From Acanthaster planci (lineage: Eukaryota > Echinodermata > Asteroidea > Valvatida > Acanthasteridae): a DNA stretch of 59,443 bases. This document shows, in pieces, positions 50,003-59,443 of this stretch (within the stretch, counting starts at the first letter, position 1; each line of letters begins with the position of its first letter). The translations under genes were made by a program, and so were the position numbers. The DNA is taken from positions 3,286,814 to 3,346,256 of the forward strand of contig NW_019091355.1 in assembly GCF_001949145.1 (NCBI RefSeq). The letters run 5' to 3'. Under the pieces are notes generated by a model. The model was not told where the DNA came from. It searched no databases and saw only the letters and a program-made list of their open reading frames with translations.

Positions 50003-51540
50003 AAGATAAAAATTGAATTGCAGTATTGTAGTACATGAATATAAACATGACACGAAACTTTTAGTGATATGAACGCTGTATGTTACACTCGTACATCTTA
50101 TTTATACTTTGACTTTTTTTTAGATTAAGTGAGGTTTGATTGTGTTATTTTTGTCCTAGCATCGACTTGAATTGACAAATGATTTGAGTTACTGCTTGGA
50201 AGGAACTTATTGGGGGTGGTTACTAAAATGCCTGCCATGTGTGGTTTATTGTTTACGAATGCCTCATGGCGTGGTGCACATAGATGTCCATTTCAAAATA
50301 AGGAAGACAGGAAAAATGAGACAAAAGGAGCTCGGAGCAAATGCTGGGCTGTCCAGAGAATGGGATCTCCGATTTGAAACTGATCCTGCTGGAAATAAGG
50401 CTGCTTGCTACTGCCTGGATTACAGTGGTGAAGAAATATCGCTGAGTGGATGACCCCTCCGATCAAGCACCAGCGGAGAGCCAGTCGCAGGTGGTGTGCA
50501 TGTTACATATCAGTTTGGTTGGTAACCCACTGCTGTTCAGCAAATGTTCTTCAGCAAATGTTCTTCAGCACTCAGCCAGTCTCTGTATTAAGCAGTTTTT
50601 TTATATTGTAGGTGTGCAGACAATTTGCCCTTTTTTCATGTCACCAAACCTTTTCATGCGTGAATTTGTTTTCCATAGTTACAGTGAGGGAAATAGACGT
50701 TTCTTACAATTTCCTCAGAGCCTGATTACCCTCCTCAAAATGTATTGGCTGCACCCCCTTGCATTTTCTGTCTAGACCTACATCTGGTTTCAGCACGTCA
50801 AAAGCTTTGGTTTGAAAATGGTATCCTGTTGGGATACCCCACAGTTTTGGACAGGCCAAGTTTGAGGGTCTGAAACCGTGATCCAGCTTTCCTTATTGGC
50901 AATCATGCTGACAGATTTTTTTTTTTTTAACAGTGACAAAATATTTTCTTCTTTTTTTATATTGTACATGTTAGCTTAATGGTGCTCTGTGAGGAAGTGA
51001 GAAAGAGAAATGTTTGTACAGTTAGCGTTTTTTACTTTCTGCTGTATTTTCTTCTTTCCTTTGTTTAATAGTTAAGAAAAAAACTGTGAAATCCACAAAT
51101 TCAGGGAGACTAGTATTATAACTGCCAATGCTGCAAGGAAGAGGGAAAGTAGTTTTAACAGCCTGAGTGTGAAAAATATAAAAAGGCGTTGTACCTGCCT
51201 CGACAAAGCAATCGGTTAATAGCTGAAAAAATAAGTGCCTGGGAGCATTTTCATTTTTCACTTCCATTCTCCACACTGCTCTTTCACAGCCATCAGACAC
51301 GTCTCTGGTTACACTCAGGAAATCGATAGCTTTCTCTTTCTGTTTCATGATTCTTTGTAGACTGGATTTAGGTCTGTTTGCTGGTTCTTTAAAAAAAAAA
51401 ATCGATTTTTGAGGATGTTTTGTTTTCTGAGCTAGGATATTACGTTTACGTAGTCACTGATGACTGATGTACTAGGTCATCGTTCGTGTTTCATGATGTT
51501 TAGCATTACATACACAATGTTTACAAAATCTGATGTCTAA

Positions 51541-51546
51541 AATAAA
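51541..51546 (+). terminator. Candidate polyadenylation signal AATAAA
   Basis: Canonical hexamer about 2.05 kb after the stop codon, followed within about 40 nt by a T-rich stretch (51576-51583) that could act as a downstream element. It is the first AATAAA seen after the stop. Confidence 0.45.
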
Positions 51547-53511
51547 ACCTGCCTCATTTTGTATTCAACCCCACATTTTTTTATCCTCCTCGTTTTGAGA
51601 ACAGATCCTCTGCAATTATGATAGACTTGCAGAAATTATTGTACATTGCAATATAGTGTTACCAAGCAATTACTGTCGACTAAATTGTTTTAACCAGCAT
51701 ACTTGTGCCTTTGACATATTTGTATGCGCTGTAAATGTAAATGCATCTCACTGCCAGATGCAGTCTCTCTTCTGTGTTTTTCCAGAGGTCAGTTTTAAAA
51801 ACATTTAAACATTTTCTTTAATGTGATTAATTATGTGTCAGTTCTCAAACTGACGCCAAATAAACCTTTCTGCCTTGTTGCAATTTTACACAAAGGACCA
51901 CTGGTGGAACAGGTAGAATTTGTAAGAATTGTAAAATTGGGCAATGTGACTTTTCTTTTTATATTTCCTAGTGTGTACAATTGTCTCACTTTTGAATAGT
52001 ATGGTGCTATATTTGTTTTTATTACCACTGAAGTGCCTGAAAATCGCAGTTCTTGTGATAATCGGGTATTTGTTTCGTCAATAGGTTATGTAGAGGCTTC
52101 CACACTTTTCTGGCCCAGCCACAGAGGAGGGAAAAAATGAAATTTGAAGTTGAAATTACGTTTCCTTGAAAAGATGTGGAAGTTTACGTAGGCTGTATAC
52201 ATTTATATTTGTCAAGGTAGAAATGGAATGCCTTGTCCTGGAATGTGGAGCTGAAAACTAGAACTTTTTTAGAAGCGGAAACCGATGGTAGATTGTTACA
52301 TAGTACATGTGCCGCCATAGTTTGAGAGTTGATTCAATGGCCTAATTGTGTCCTCAGTATACCTTCTGGGAAAGAATACAAGGTCGATGCACAGCAGTCA
52401 AGGTACTAGACTCTTTCCATTGATTAAAGATTTCTCAACCGTTTGGGTACGAGGACCCATTTACAATGATTAGCAGCAACAGAAATGGATATGACCCTTG
52501 GCATGGAAGTTGCACACAACGCAGAACTCCACTCAGTACGAAACGTACTGACTCTCCACAATACTAGGAGCACAAGAATCAAAGGTAACAGGAGGACCTG
52601 CTCAACCATGCCAGCCAGTCTATGATGTCATACCTAACAAGACCACTGATTGGCCAGAATGCAATGCCTTGGTATGGTTCCTTATAGCTTGGCTTGTTTG
52701 CTGTCTGCGTACACAGTCCAACAGGAAACCACTGTTTCATACTTGTTTGAGGTTTACAGGCCTCCGTTACCTGTTGACTTTGTAACTGGGCCCTCAAGTT
52801 GACAGATGCAATGGACCTCCAAATACCATGACACTTCAGTACACACTGACACCACGTGAACGTTCTTGGTGTAAAGGTGTGATGCAGCCCGGATTATTAT
52901 AGCCACTGGATTGATAAAAAAACCTGAGCACATGTAATTATTTTGCAGGACATAATTTACTTTCTGCACAGGAATTCGCATGTGAAACAACATGGACTCC
53001 ATCAGGAGCAGTTGGAAGACCTGCATGACACACCTTTGGGAGAGTGGCTGAGGGTTTTTTTTTTTCTTAGTTTGTTTTATATATGGAAACATTAGAGCTC
53101 TAGATCCAATCCAGCTGTTGGCTACATTGACACAAGTTTTGGATGTCAGTCTTGTAAGATGGTTGTCACACTTCGTTTTCATTTGATGCTTTTGACGAAG
53201 GCATGCTACTTGTAATCAGCTTGTACATCTTGACTTGGTTTCAGTTGTACTGTGTATTTACTGGGTTTGGGAATACCTTGGCTTTTTTTAGGTGGGGCAA
53301 AGCTTTTTAGCACTGAAATGTTATATTTACTTATTGTTGTCTCGATAGTATTTTGTCTTCCACACATTTTAAGTGGAATTATTTCTATTTAATTTTGGGC
53401 AGTCTAGATGCCTGAAGGAGTAATTATTTGATTCTGAAGAAATAAAGAGGTACCAAACGGGAATGGATGTCATGCGTCTGGGCGGAGTCTATGAAGTAAT
53501 CTGAGATAAGT

Positions 53512-53900
53512 TAACCAACATAGGGCTGGATAATTCAGCTGGTAAAGCACCGGTATGGTATTCTGGAGGCCACAGGTTCAAATCCAGCTCGTCAACTTCT
53601 TTCTTCCGTTTTGCAATTATTTGTATTAGAACCTAGTCAGCTTCCGTATATAATTTGTTTCATGATTTGTGTTCAAAAAGCTGTATCCTGTCCGAGTGAT
53701 CCCTGTTCACCATTTCCCTGCTAGTACATTGCTATCAGGTTTATTGGCTTCTGGCTAGTGCCCCCCAAAAAAAGATATTGGCAAATGGGAACAGCAACCA
53801 ATGTAGGGCTGGATAGCTCAGTTGGTAGAGCGCAAGTATGGTATTTCAGAGGCTGCGGGTTTGATTCCCGCCAATTTCTTTGTTCATCTTTATAATGAGA
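53512..53900 (+). mobile_element. tRNA-derived dimeric SINE-like repeat, copy 3
   Basis: Two tRNA-like units (53523-53595 and 53806-53875) separated by the same spacer as in copy 1, including a TGATCCCTGTTCACCA block. Unit 1 is more diverged in the A box (TAATTCAGCTGGTAAAGCA) than unit 2. Located 3' of fras1. Confidence 0.78.
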
Positions 53901-54296
53901 TAAGAATTTGACATTGATTACCTTTTGGGTTGCAATTGGTCAAAATTTTCTTCATTTTATCTCAGAATAATTTTGTGCAAATTCTAATTTGTCATTTTTC
54001 GGTTCAAAATTCAATAAAACAGCAGGGGGTTAGTCTTGTGTTTTAATTAAAATTTCCCCAAAGCATTCGCAAATTTGTTACCTTAGAGCAGCAAGGTCGT
54101 ATCTAGTGTAAAAAAAAAAATTAGAGTTATGACCTTGTCGCAATGACACGATGGTTTTTAATTTTGTAGACTTTTTTTCCTTTGAGCTCAGAAGAACATT
54201 TTACACAGTTTCAAGCTCATTCATACCTTGCCATTTTTCGGCTCAAAATTTTAAAAAATGGCAAGTTATCAACGATAAAACTCATTACTCTCTGAA

Positions 54297-54455
54297 AACG
54301 CGCGAGGGCGCCCTTCGGCTACGCAAAACTCGCGAGTGCACTGCAAACAACACGTGGGTGCGGTGCACCGCGGCGTCTGAGCGCGCGCATGGCCTGCATG
54401 GTGTCGCTGTAATCCGTTTATTTTCGCGACTTTGTGTATCATCAAGATAACGCGT
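54297..54455. promoter_or_regulatory. CpG-dense patch in AT-rich intergenic DNA
   Basis: By eye about 22 CpG dinucleotides within about 155 bp (for example ACGCGCGAGGGCG and GAGCGCGCGCATG), far above the surroundings. It may be a promoter-type island or a piece of a GC-rich mobile or rDNA-like sequence. No start codon with a convincing reading frame follows. Confidence 0.35.
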
Positions 54456-54866
54456 AAGAAATTAGTCTCTGGGGAATCGGTTTAATACACGCCTATGTCA
54501 TTACAGTAAGTACAATGTATTTTGCTTTTATTATTCTACACTCATGCTTATTTACAGGAATAAAGTGCATAACCATAGTACTGTATCGTGTGTCCTTGAG
54601 AAAGGAAAAGAACATGTTGAGACAAATCCTACGACTCGGAGTAGGCTAGGATCAACACTAGGCATGCCTACAGTGCACGTACATGGCCCATTTCTTTGAA
54701 AATGACATGAGTAACTTTAGCTTAGTAGGCCTATATGCACACTTAGATTTTGCACACATCTTACAAATTGTTTATCCTCCCAAGCATGGGTGTGATGATG
54801 TGCTCACGTGCAGCTGTAATACAGCTCACATACATGTACAAAGTGCTACTTGACACGTGCATGAAA

Positions 54867-54898
54867 TGCCTGGCCTTGTAATTTGGGAAGGCCAGGCA
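54867..54898. repeat. 11-bp inverted repeat
   Basis: TGCCTGGCCTT and AAGGCCAGGCA with a 10-nt loop, intergenic. Confidence 0.8.
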
Positions 54899-55433
54899 CT
54901 TGGATGCATCATTCATTATCTCAAATGAGAAGGCAAAATCCCAGTCTTTCTTGCTCGACTGACAAACTTTGACATATGTATTTCCAGAATTCTAACATTG
55001 CATTTAGGCCTACACTATATATTAACACATACTGTGTAGTCCTATACTGATGTGTGCAGCTAATACGCAACGCCCTTGGCTGGTTCCCTGTCCAGTCACA
55101 CACTGCTTGCAGCAAATCATTGGTTGCGCGACTCGCACTCTGTGACGTGACACGAAAGTGACGAAACAGCTGTCAGTTTTGTGCAATCGGGGCAAAATAC
55201 ATCCAGAGTGGGAAAACGGCAGCAAAATCGCAACATTTTTTCCTCCAAATGAGGTGTTTGTGCTTATTCTGCTAGCCAGAATAATTAAAACTGATTTCTC
55301 TGCAGAGACCACAGCAGTCAGGTTTCACTCCCAGCTGCTCCACATCTGATACAATTCGTGCATTACGTCTACTCACTGAAATCCATCACGAGTAACGCCC
55401 GCTTAATGTCGCCTATGTAGACACCAAAGCAAG

Positions 55434-56285
55434 GTCAGGATAGGCAATGACTTATCCCCCTCCTTCTCAACTTCCTCAGAAGTCCAGTGTGAGGCATCAC
55501 TGCGAATCGATGTAGACAACCATAGGTTTAACGACCTCCTACATGCTGATGACGCTGCGCTGTTGATGACCCAGATAGATGAGGGGAATATCTTGCAACC
55601 TTTGAACGGGAAGCTAGTTACATCGGCCTTAAACCCTTTTGGGCTAAGACCAAGGTTCAATCCCTCGTTGGATCTTCATCTGCCCCGGTTTCCCTTGGCC
55701 CCGATGTCGTAGATCCTGATTCTGCTACCTCGGAAGCACTATCACCACCTCAGGTCTATGCAGTACTGATGTCCTATGCAGAATTGGCCTCACCAGCAAT
55801 ATCATGGGCCAATTAGACCATCTTTGGAGAAGCAAGGCCAGCCTCCCTGTTAAGCTAAGGTTTTATCGAGCTTCTGTGCTTTTTGCCCTCCTCTATGGGG
55901 CTGAAACCTGGACACTGAGAAAAAGAGATCAACAGCGTCTCCTGGCTTTCCATATGCAGTGCCAGCATCGCACACTAGGCGTCCGGTGCCATTATCTCTC
56001 AGCGCACATGGCTCGGTAACATCGTTTCGGAGGTTGCAGGGAGGCAACAAACTTTGTTTGGTCGCGTCCAGCACCTCAAAGCCTTGGCTCCTGCTCATCT
56101 TGCCCTCAATGCAGCTATCCAATTCCATCTTGATCAGCGACCTGTCACCTGGAGGAGGCCCCGCGGCCGTTCCCATCTCACTTGTCTTGAGCAGGTTGCC
56201 GACGCTGTGCAGCTGTCTCCAAATGAGTGCTGGTCCCTTGCTCTTGACAGAGGTGTCTGGAGGTCACTTCAACCCTTTTGATGGT
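55434..56285 (+). pseudogene. Decayed non-LTR retrotransposon reverse transcriptase (ORF2 fragment)
   Basis: Pieces of an RT are spread over shifted frames. The first frame, from 55434, has a VRxGxxLSP-like start, then DLLHADDAALL, a variant of the catalytic YADD box with H for Y. A second frame, near 55640, has a KTKVQ motif. A third frame (55804-56019) has the post-RT LYGAETWTL and AFHMQC segment typical of LINE ORF2. Stops and frameshifts make it inactive. Only about 850 bp is left, with no upstream RT motifs or endonuclease. Clade not assigned. Confidence 0.75.
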
Positions 56286-56466
56286 CGTGTAGAATGATGA
56301 TGATAATGAAATGAGGAAAAGGCAAGTTTTCTGCAATTAGCAACCTAGGGAATAGTTTACCTCATAAGTAGTGAACCTACAGGTGTAAATTCAGCTTATA
56401 AAATCAATCGGATATTCAGTTGTGCCCCCGGGTAAAATGTTTCAAAAGAAATCCCTATAAATCAGG

Positions 56467-56515
56467 ACAGGGCCCAGTACCAGTATACGGCGGAGTAGTA
56501 TACATTGGGCCCTGT
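56467..56515. repeat. Interrupted inverted repeat
   Basis: Outer arms ACAGGGCCCA and TGGGCCCTGT, inner arms GTATAC twice, separated by short unpaired parts. Intergenic; possibly the end of an element, since the sequence 3' of it is unique. Confidence 0.65.
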
Positions 56516-58180
56516 TTACAGGTTTACCTTTCAATAGAGCCTGAAGGTAAAAGGTCATGCAGCGAGCTTCCGGAACCCTCGCGTGGTCCTCCTATGGGGA
56601 TTTTACAGTGGGCCGTCCTATCATGTTTGATAATTTTTGGAAAAATAATTCCTAACTGAAGCCACCCCACGAAATACTCATGTTGGAATTTTACCTTTAT
56701 CTTCCGCAAGTAATATTTGGGAAAGGTCACCTGGAGATGGGTAAAAAAATGAATTTTATTAATGACCGTTTCACATCCGGTGATATCGTACCTAGGTCTC
56801 CTCGCTAATGCACGTTTGTTTTCACTGGCCGTGCTTAATTGAAAATGAGATTGTACAACGTTGCAAAGATTTACCAACCTGCTTTCGATGGGTTTCAGAT
56901 TCCGTTGAGTTGACATCATGTAGTTGTTGTCAGCAAAGGTTAGATAAAATTTTAGAATCTTTCGTAAAAGTAGAGCATTGCTTTAAGTTCATTACATGTA
57001 CCTTATAAATTGTAAAACTGTAAAATATATTTATCTGTTTTTATTTTGGCTTTTACCCACAGACTACCATAAAATTTCAAACCGTAAATGTTCATCTGCG
57101 TACAAGACCGCCTCATTGCACTGTTTATTAGATTTTTGGAAGTGATGGGTCAGTTTTTGGCAGGATATTTCTCTTTTAGGTCAGGTAATTTTTCAGTTTC
57201 TATAAATTCATCTACTAGCAAATATTTTCCAAAGCCCTTTTTCCGAGTTGGATTTTTTAAGAGGTAACTGAACGAAAAAACCTTAAAAATTCTAAAATCT
57301 TTGCACGTTATTTTTCCTATTCAAGGGTTCTGGAAGCACGCCATCAGGGGTCTACTTTCAGGCTCTGTAGGCCTGCATCCATGATCATGCTGAGATTCAA
57401 TGAGACAATGTAATGCAGGCCCAGTGACAGAAATACCAATAAAATTCCAGGTGGTCTTAAACTTTTGCAAATGACTGTAGTTTAAAGTTCCCCTCCTTTG
57501 TATTTAATTTGTTTTGGGGTATAATTTCCCCACAAATTTACTGATGAAAGCCACAATTTTGAATCTTTGAACAGTTTTTCTCAGCTCCTTAAAAATAACA
57601 TCATGAAAATGAATAATTGTCTTGTAAAGAAAGAAATCTTTTTATTATAAATGTGAATTAGTTAAATCATTTTATGATTATTTTAATTTCACAGATCAAG
57701 CCCCTTATTGTCATAATATCTGCTCTTGGAACATTGATGAAGGTCCAAGCAAGACGGTCAGATTGTGAAATCAAAGAGGGCCAGCAGTCTACAACCCTTA
57801 GAAGAGGAGTTTAAAACAATGGTGAAAACTGCATGCATCACTTTGCAAATACTGACCGTGACCCTAACCCCACCAGATGCAGCATTCTGCTGCAGATGTA
57901 AACGTCTGATGCACTGTAGCCGTGTTCCTATTGGACTTCTTCTTCCGCAGGCACGCGAAAACTTACCGCGACAATCCTTCATGTCAATCTGCTGCGCATT
58001 CCCAATTGGACTTTTTTTTTAACCGTAACGGAATGATTATAGAGGGATTTCACATTAGCGCCGTCTGCTCATATCCGCATCGAAACCGAGGCTCTCTGTG
58101 TTGAAATTTGTTTAAATGTTTATTGTGATTTGCTTGGCATGAAACGACTGAGAATATTTCTTCCCCCCCCCGGATGGGAT

Positions 58181-58352
58181 GCCAGTCCATCGCAGGTTGC
58201 TTCCCTGCTAATGCTGGTACCTATTTATAGTCTTGGGTGGAGAGAGGCAAGCAGGGGTGAAGTGGCTTGCCAAGGGCCACAACATACTGCCAGCAGTTGG
58301 ATTCGAACCTCCAACCCAATGATTGGAAACCATAGACCCTAACCACTTTGCC
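58181..58352 (-). mobile_element. tRNA-derived SINE with a conserved-looking central domain
   Basis: On the - strand the head has A-box-like TGGTTAGGGTCTATGG and B box GAGGTTCGAATCC. It is followed by a body with TTGGCAAGCCACTTCACCCC, CCACCCAAGACTATAAATAG and a GGACTGGCATCCCATC end. Bodies of this type are widespread in animal SINEs with shared central domains; I cannot name the family without a search. Confidence 0.65.
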
Positions 58353-59368
58353 AAAGGAAAGAGATCAGCCATACTTTTCCATTTTTTTTTACGAGCCGAG
58401 CCTTAAGTTTCATATAGCAGCTTTTTACAGTCACTTTGACAGCAGTTCTGTGACAATCAGTGTCTGTGACACTGTTCTCATGGAGCACCCACTTTCCCGA
58501 AACAGGTCAACCAAAAAAAATGTACCTGCACTTTCAACTGCTGTGCTGAGTGCACACAGTGGCTGGTACGCTTGTAACCTTCAACTTCAAAGGACCAAAT
58601 CAACTATAAGTTGTATGTCAGATTGACTTGAAACTCCACATCTGTATTGATAAGGAGTGTTTTACATGCACGTCGAGTGTTGAAAAAATTGGGCTTGGGA
58701 CGGCTGAGATCTTGGCTGTGAGATGGTACAAAATAACCCATCAACTTCAGTGTTAACAGTGGAATAAAATTGACAGAACTTGATGACATTGATTGGTTTC
58801 TTCTAGCAATCCTGGCAGGAGGAATTTCCATTGTGTTTGCTGCATCAGAGGCTCCGCTATAAAATGCTGATCAACCATAGAGGGCGCCATTACCATTCCA
58901 TGAAGCCTGCTACATCACACAACAGTAATGGAAAGAGTAAAGGGGAAAAAAAGAACTGGACACTGCCTTAATGGCACTGGAAAGAGGAAAAACAGAACTG
59001 AATGCTGCCTAACTTTAATCACAGCAGTAGCGCCCCCACTCATCCAGAAAAGCTGACAAAATTTTATTTTCCAAGATATGCGATCAAGTTTCAACCAACC
59101 CAGTTGAATTTTTAGTGACATGTACATGATATAAATCAGAACATTTGGAAGTGTAAATCTAGAAAGGTTTGGAAATTTATGTTAGACCTTAAATATACTG
59201 AAATACATGCAGGGTCTGAATATGTTGTGTACTCTCTTTAACATATTGAAATTTCTGTTTTTGTTATTTAAATACATGTAAATATGCTGTGTCCTCTGAC
59301 CTTTTTTGAAATTGCGCAATCCTAACCTTTAAATATAAGTTCCGAAATTATATTTATCAAGAGGCCTA

Positions 59369-59434
59369 TGGCCTGGTGGTTAGCTTGCTCGCTGCCAGGC
59401 CAGGGGATCCCGGTTCAAATCCCGGGGTCCCCGG
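59369..59434 (+). other. tRNA-like sequence at the right edge
   Basis: A box TGGCCTGGTGG (59369-59379) and a perfect B box GGTTCAAATCC (59412-59422). The T-arm has one mismatch, there is no good D-arm or anticodon stem, and the acceptor stem is poor. It is most likely the head of a SINE cut by the window end rather than a tRNA gene. Confidence 0.4.
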
Positions 59435-59443
59435 AAAAGGAAG

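Larger units (their letters stand above)
49488..51565 (+). other. fras1: Probable 3' UTR of fras1
   Basis: AT-rich sequence after the stop with no supportable coding region. It contains an A-run (49871-49882), a perfect 20-bp tandem duplication (49963-50002) and scattered ATTTA motifs. The end is a guess based on the AATAAA at 51541; other AATAAA hexamers at 51859, 53441 and 54013 would allow longer messages. Confidence 0.55.
51566..59443. other. 3' intergenic region
   Basis: Besides the elements listed separately (53512, 54297, 54867, 55434, 56467, 58181, 59369) this is AT-rich DNA with A and T runs. A - strand cluster of open frames at 52424-53182 has no recognisable domain and is broken by stops. 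No gene could be supported. Confidence 0.6.

Noticed and set aside
50172-50453. 93-codon frame after the fras1 stop
   Set aside because: It lies in the probable 3' UTR, shows no known domain and has no neighbouring signals.
52424-53182. Neighbouring - strand frames of 60-142 codons
   Set aside because: No domain recognised, and successive frames overlap or are broken by stops; possibly an old element but not supportable as a gene.
55158-55349. Separate small gene next to the RT relic
   Set aside because: 63 codons without recognisable features or splice context.
1-59443. CRISPR arrays, operons, ribosome binding sites or other bacterial features
   Set aside because: The window is spliced animal DNA; none of these patterns is present.

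Overview
The window is a stretch of intron-rich animal genomic DNA dominated by one gene on the + strand: an orthologue of FRAS1, the large modular basement-membrane protein. I could follow 61 consecutive coding exons from 3900 to 49487. All have GT-AG borders, every splice phase agrees with the next, and they join into 11,649 nt (3882 codons plus a TGA stop). The left edge cuts the gene. The signal peptide, the first VWFC module and the start of the second must lie to the left, because nothing resembling them is visible in 1-3899.

The encoded order matches the vertebrate FRAS1 layout module for module: VWFC modules (second half of VWFC2 to VWFC6, exons 1-8); 14 furin-like cysteine repeats, one per exon (exons 9-22, 9232-23571); 12 CSPG repeats (exons 23-42, 24167-37091); five Calx-beta domains (exons 42-53, 36865-43711); a conserved FRAS1-type membrane-proximal ectodomain (exons 54-61); a dibasic processing motif; one transmembrane helix; and a short basic tail ending in GTEV, a class I PDZ ligand. 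By family knowledge the protein sits on the basal side of epithelial cells, is released or anchored near the membrane, and works with FREM proteins and GRIP-type PDZ scaffolds in epithelium-matrix adhesion.

The organism is most likely an invertebrate deuterostome. The gene is a true FRAS1 with 1:1 vertebrate module order, but it has compact introns (about 110 nt to 4.7 kb), AT-rich introns around GC-rich exons, and many tRNA-derived SINEs and short inverted-repeat elements. An echinoderm is my impression from the repeat style (for example the terminus beginning GGGGCCAATTTCACAG at 28031); this was not tested.

Region by region: 1-3899 is intron or upstream sequence with a tRNA-like dimeric repeat (1576-2004) and a perfect hairpin (237-270). 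3900-49487 is FRAS1, whose introns carry three TIR elements (25512, 28031, 41676), an 8-copy 22-bp minisatellite (33492), tRNA-like SINE fragments (23800, 34238, 38541, 47434) and simple repeats. 49488 to about 51565 is the probable 3' UTR with an AATAAA at 51541. 51.6-59.4 kb is intergenic: another tRNA-like dimer (53512), a CpG-dense patch (54297), a decayed non-LTR retrotransposon reverse transcriptase (55434-56285), a SINE on the - strand (58181) and a tRNA-like sequence at the right edge (59369). No second protein-coding gene could be supported.
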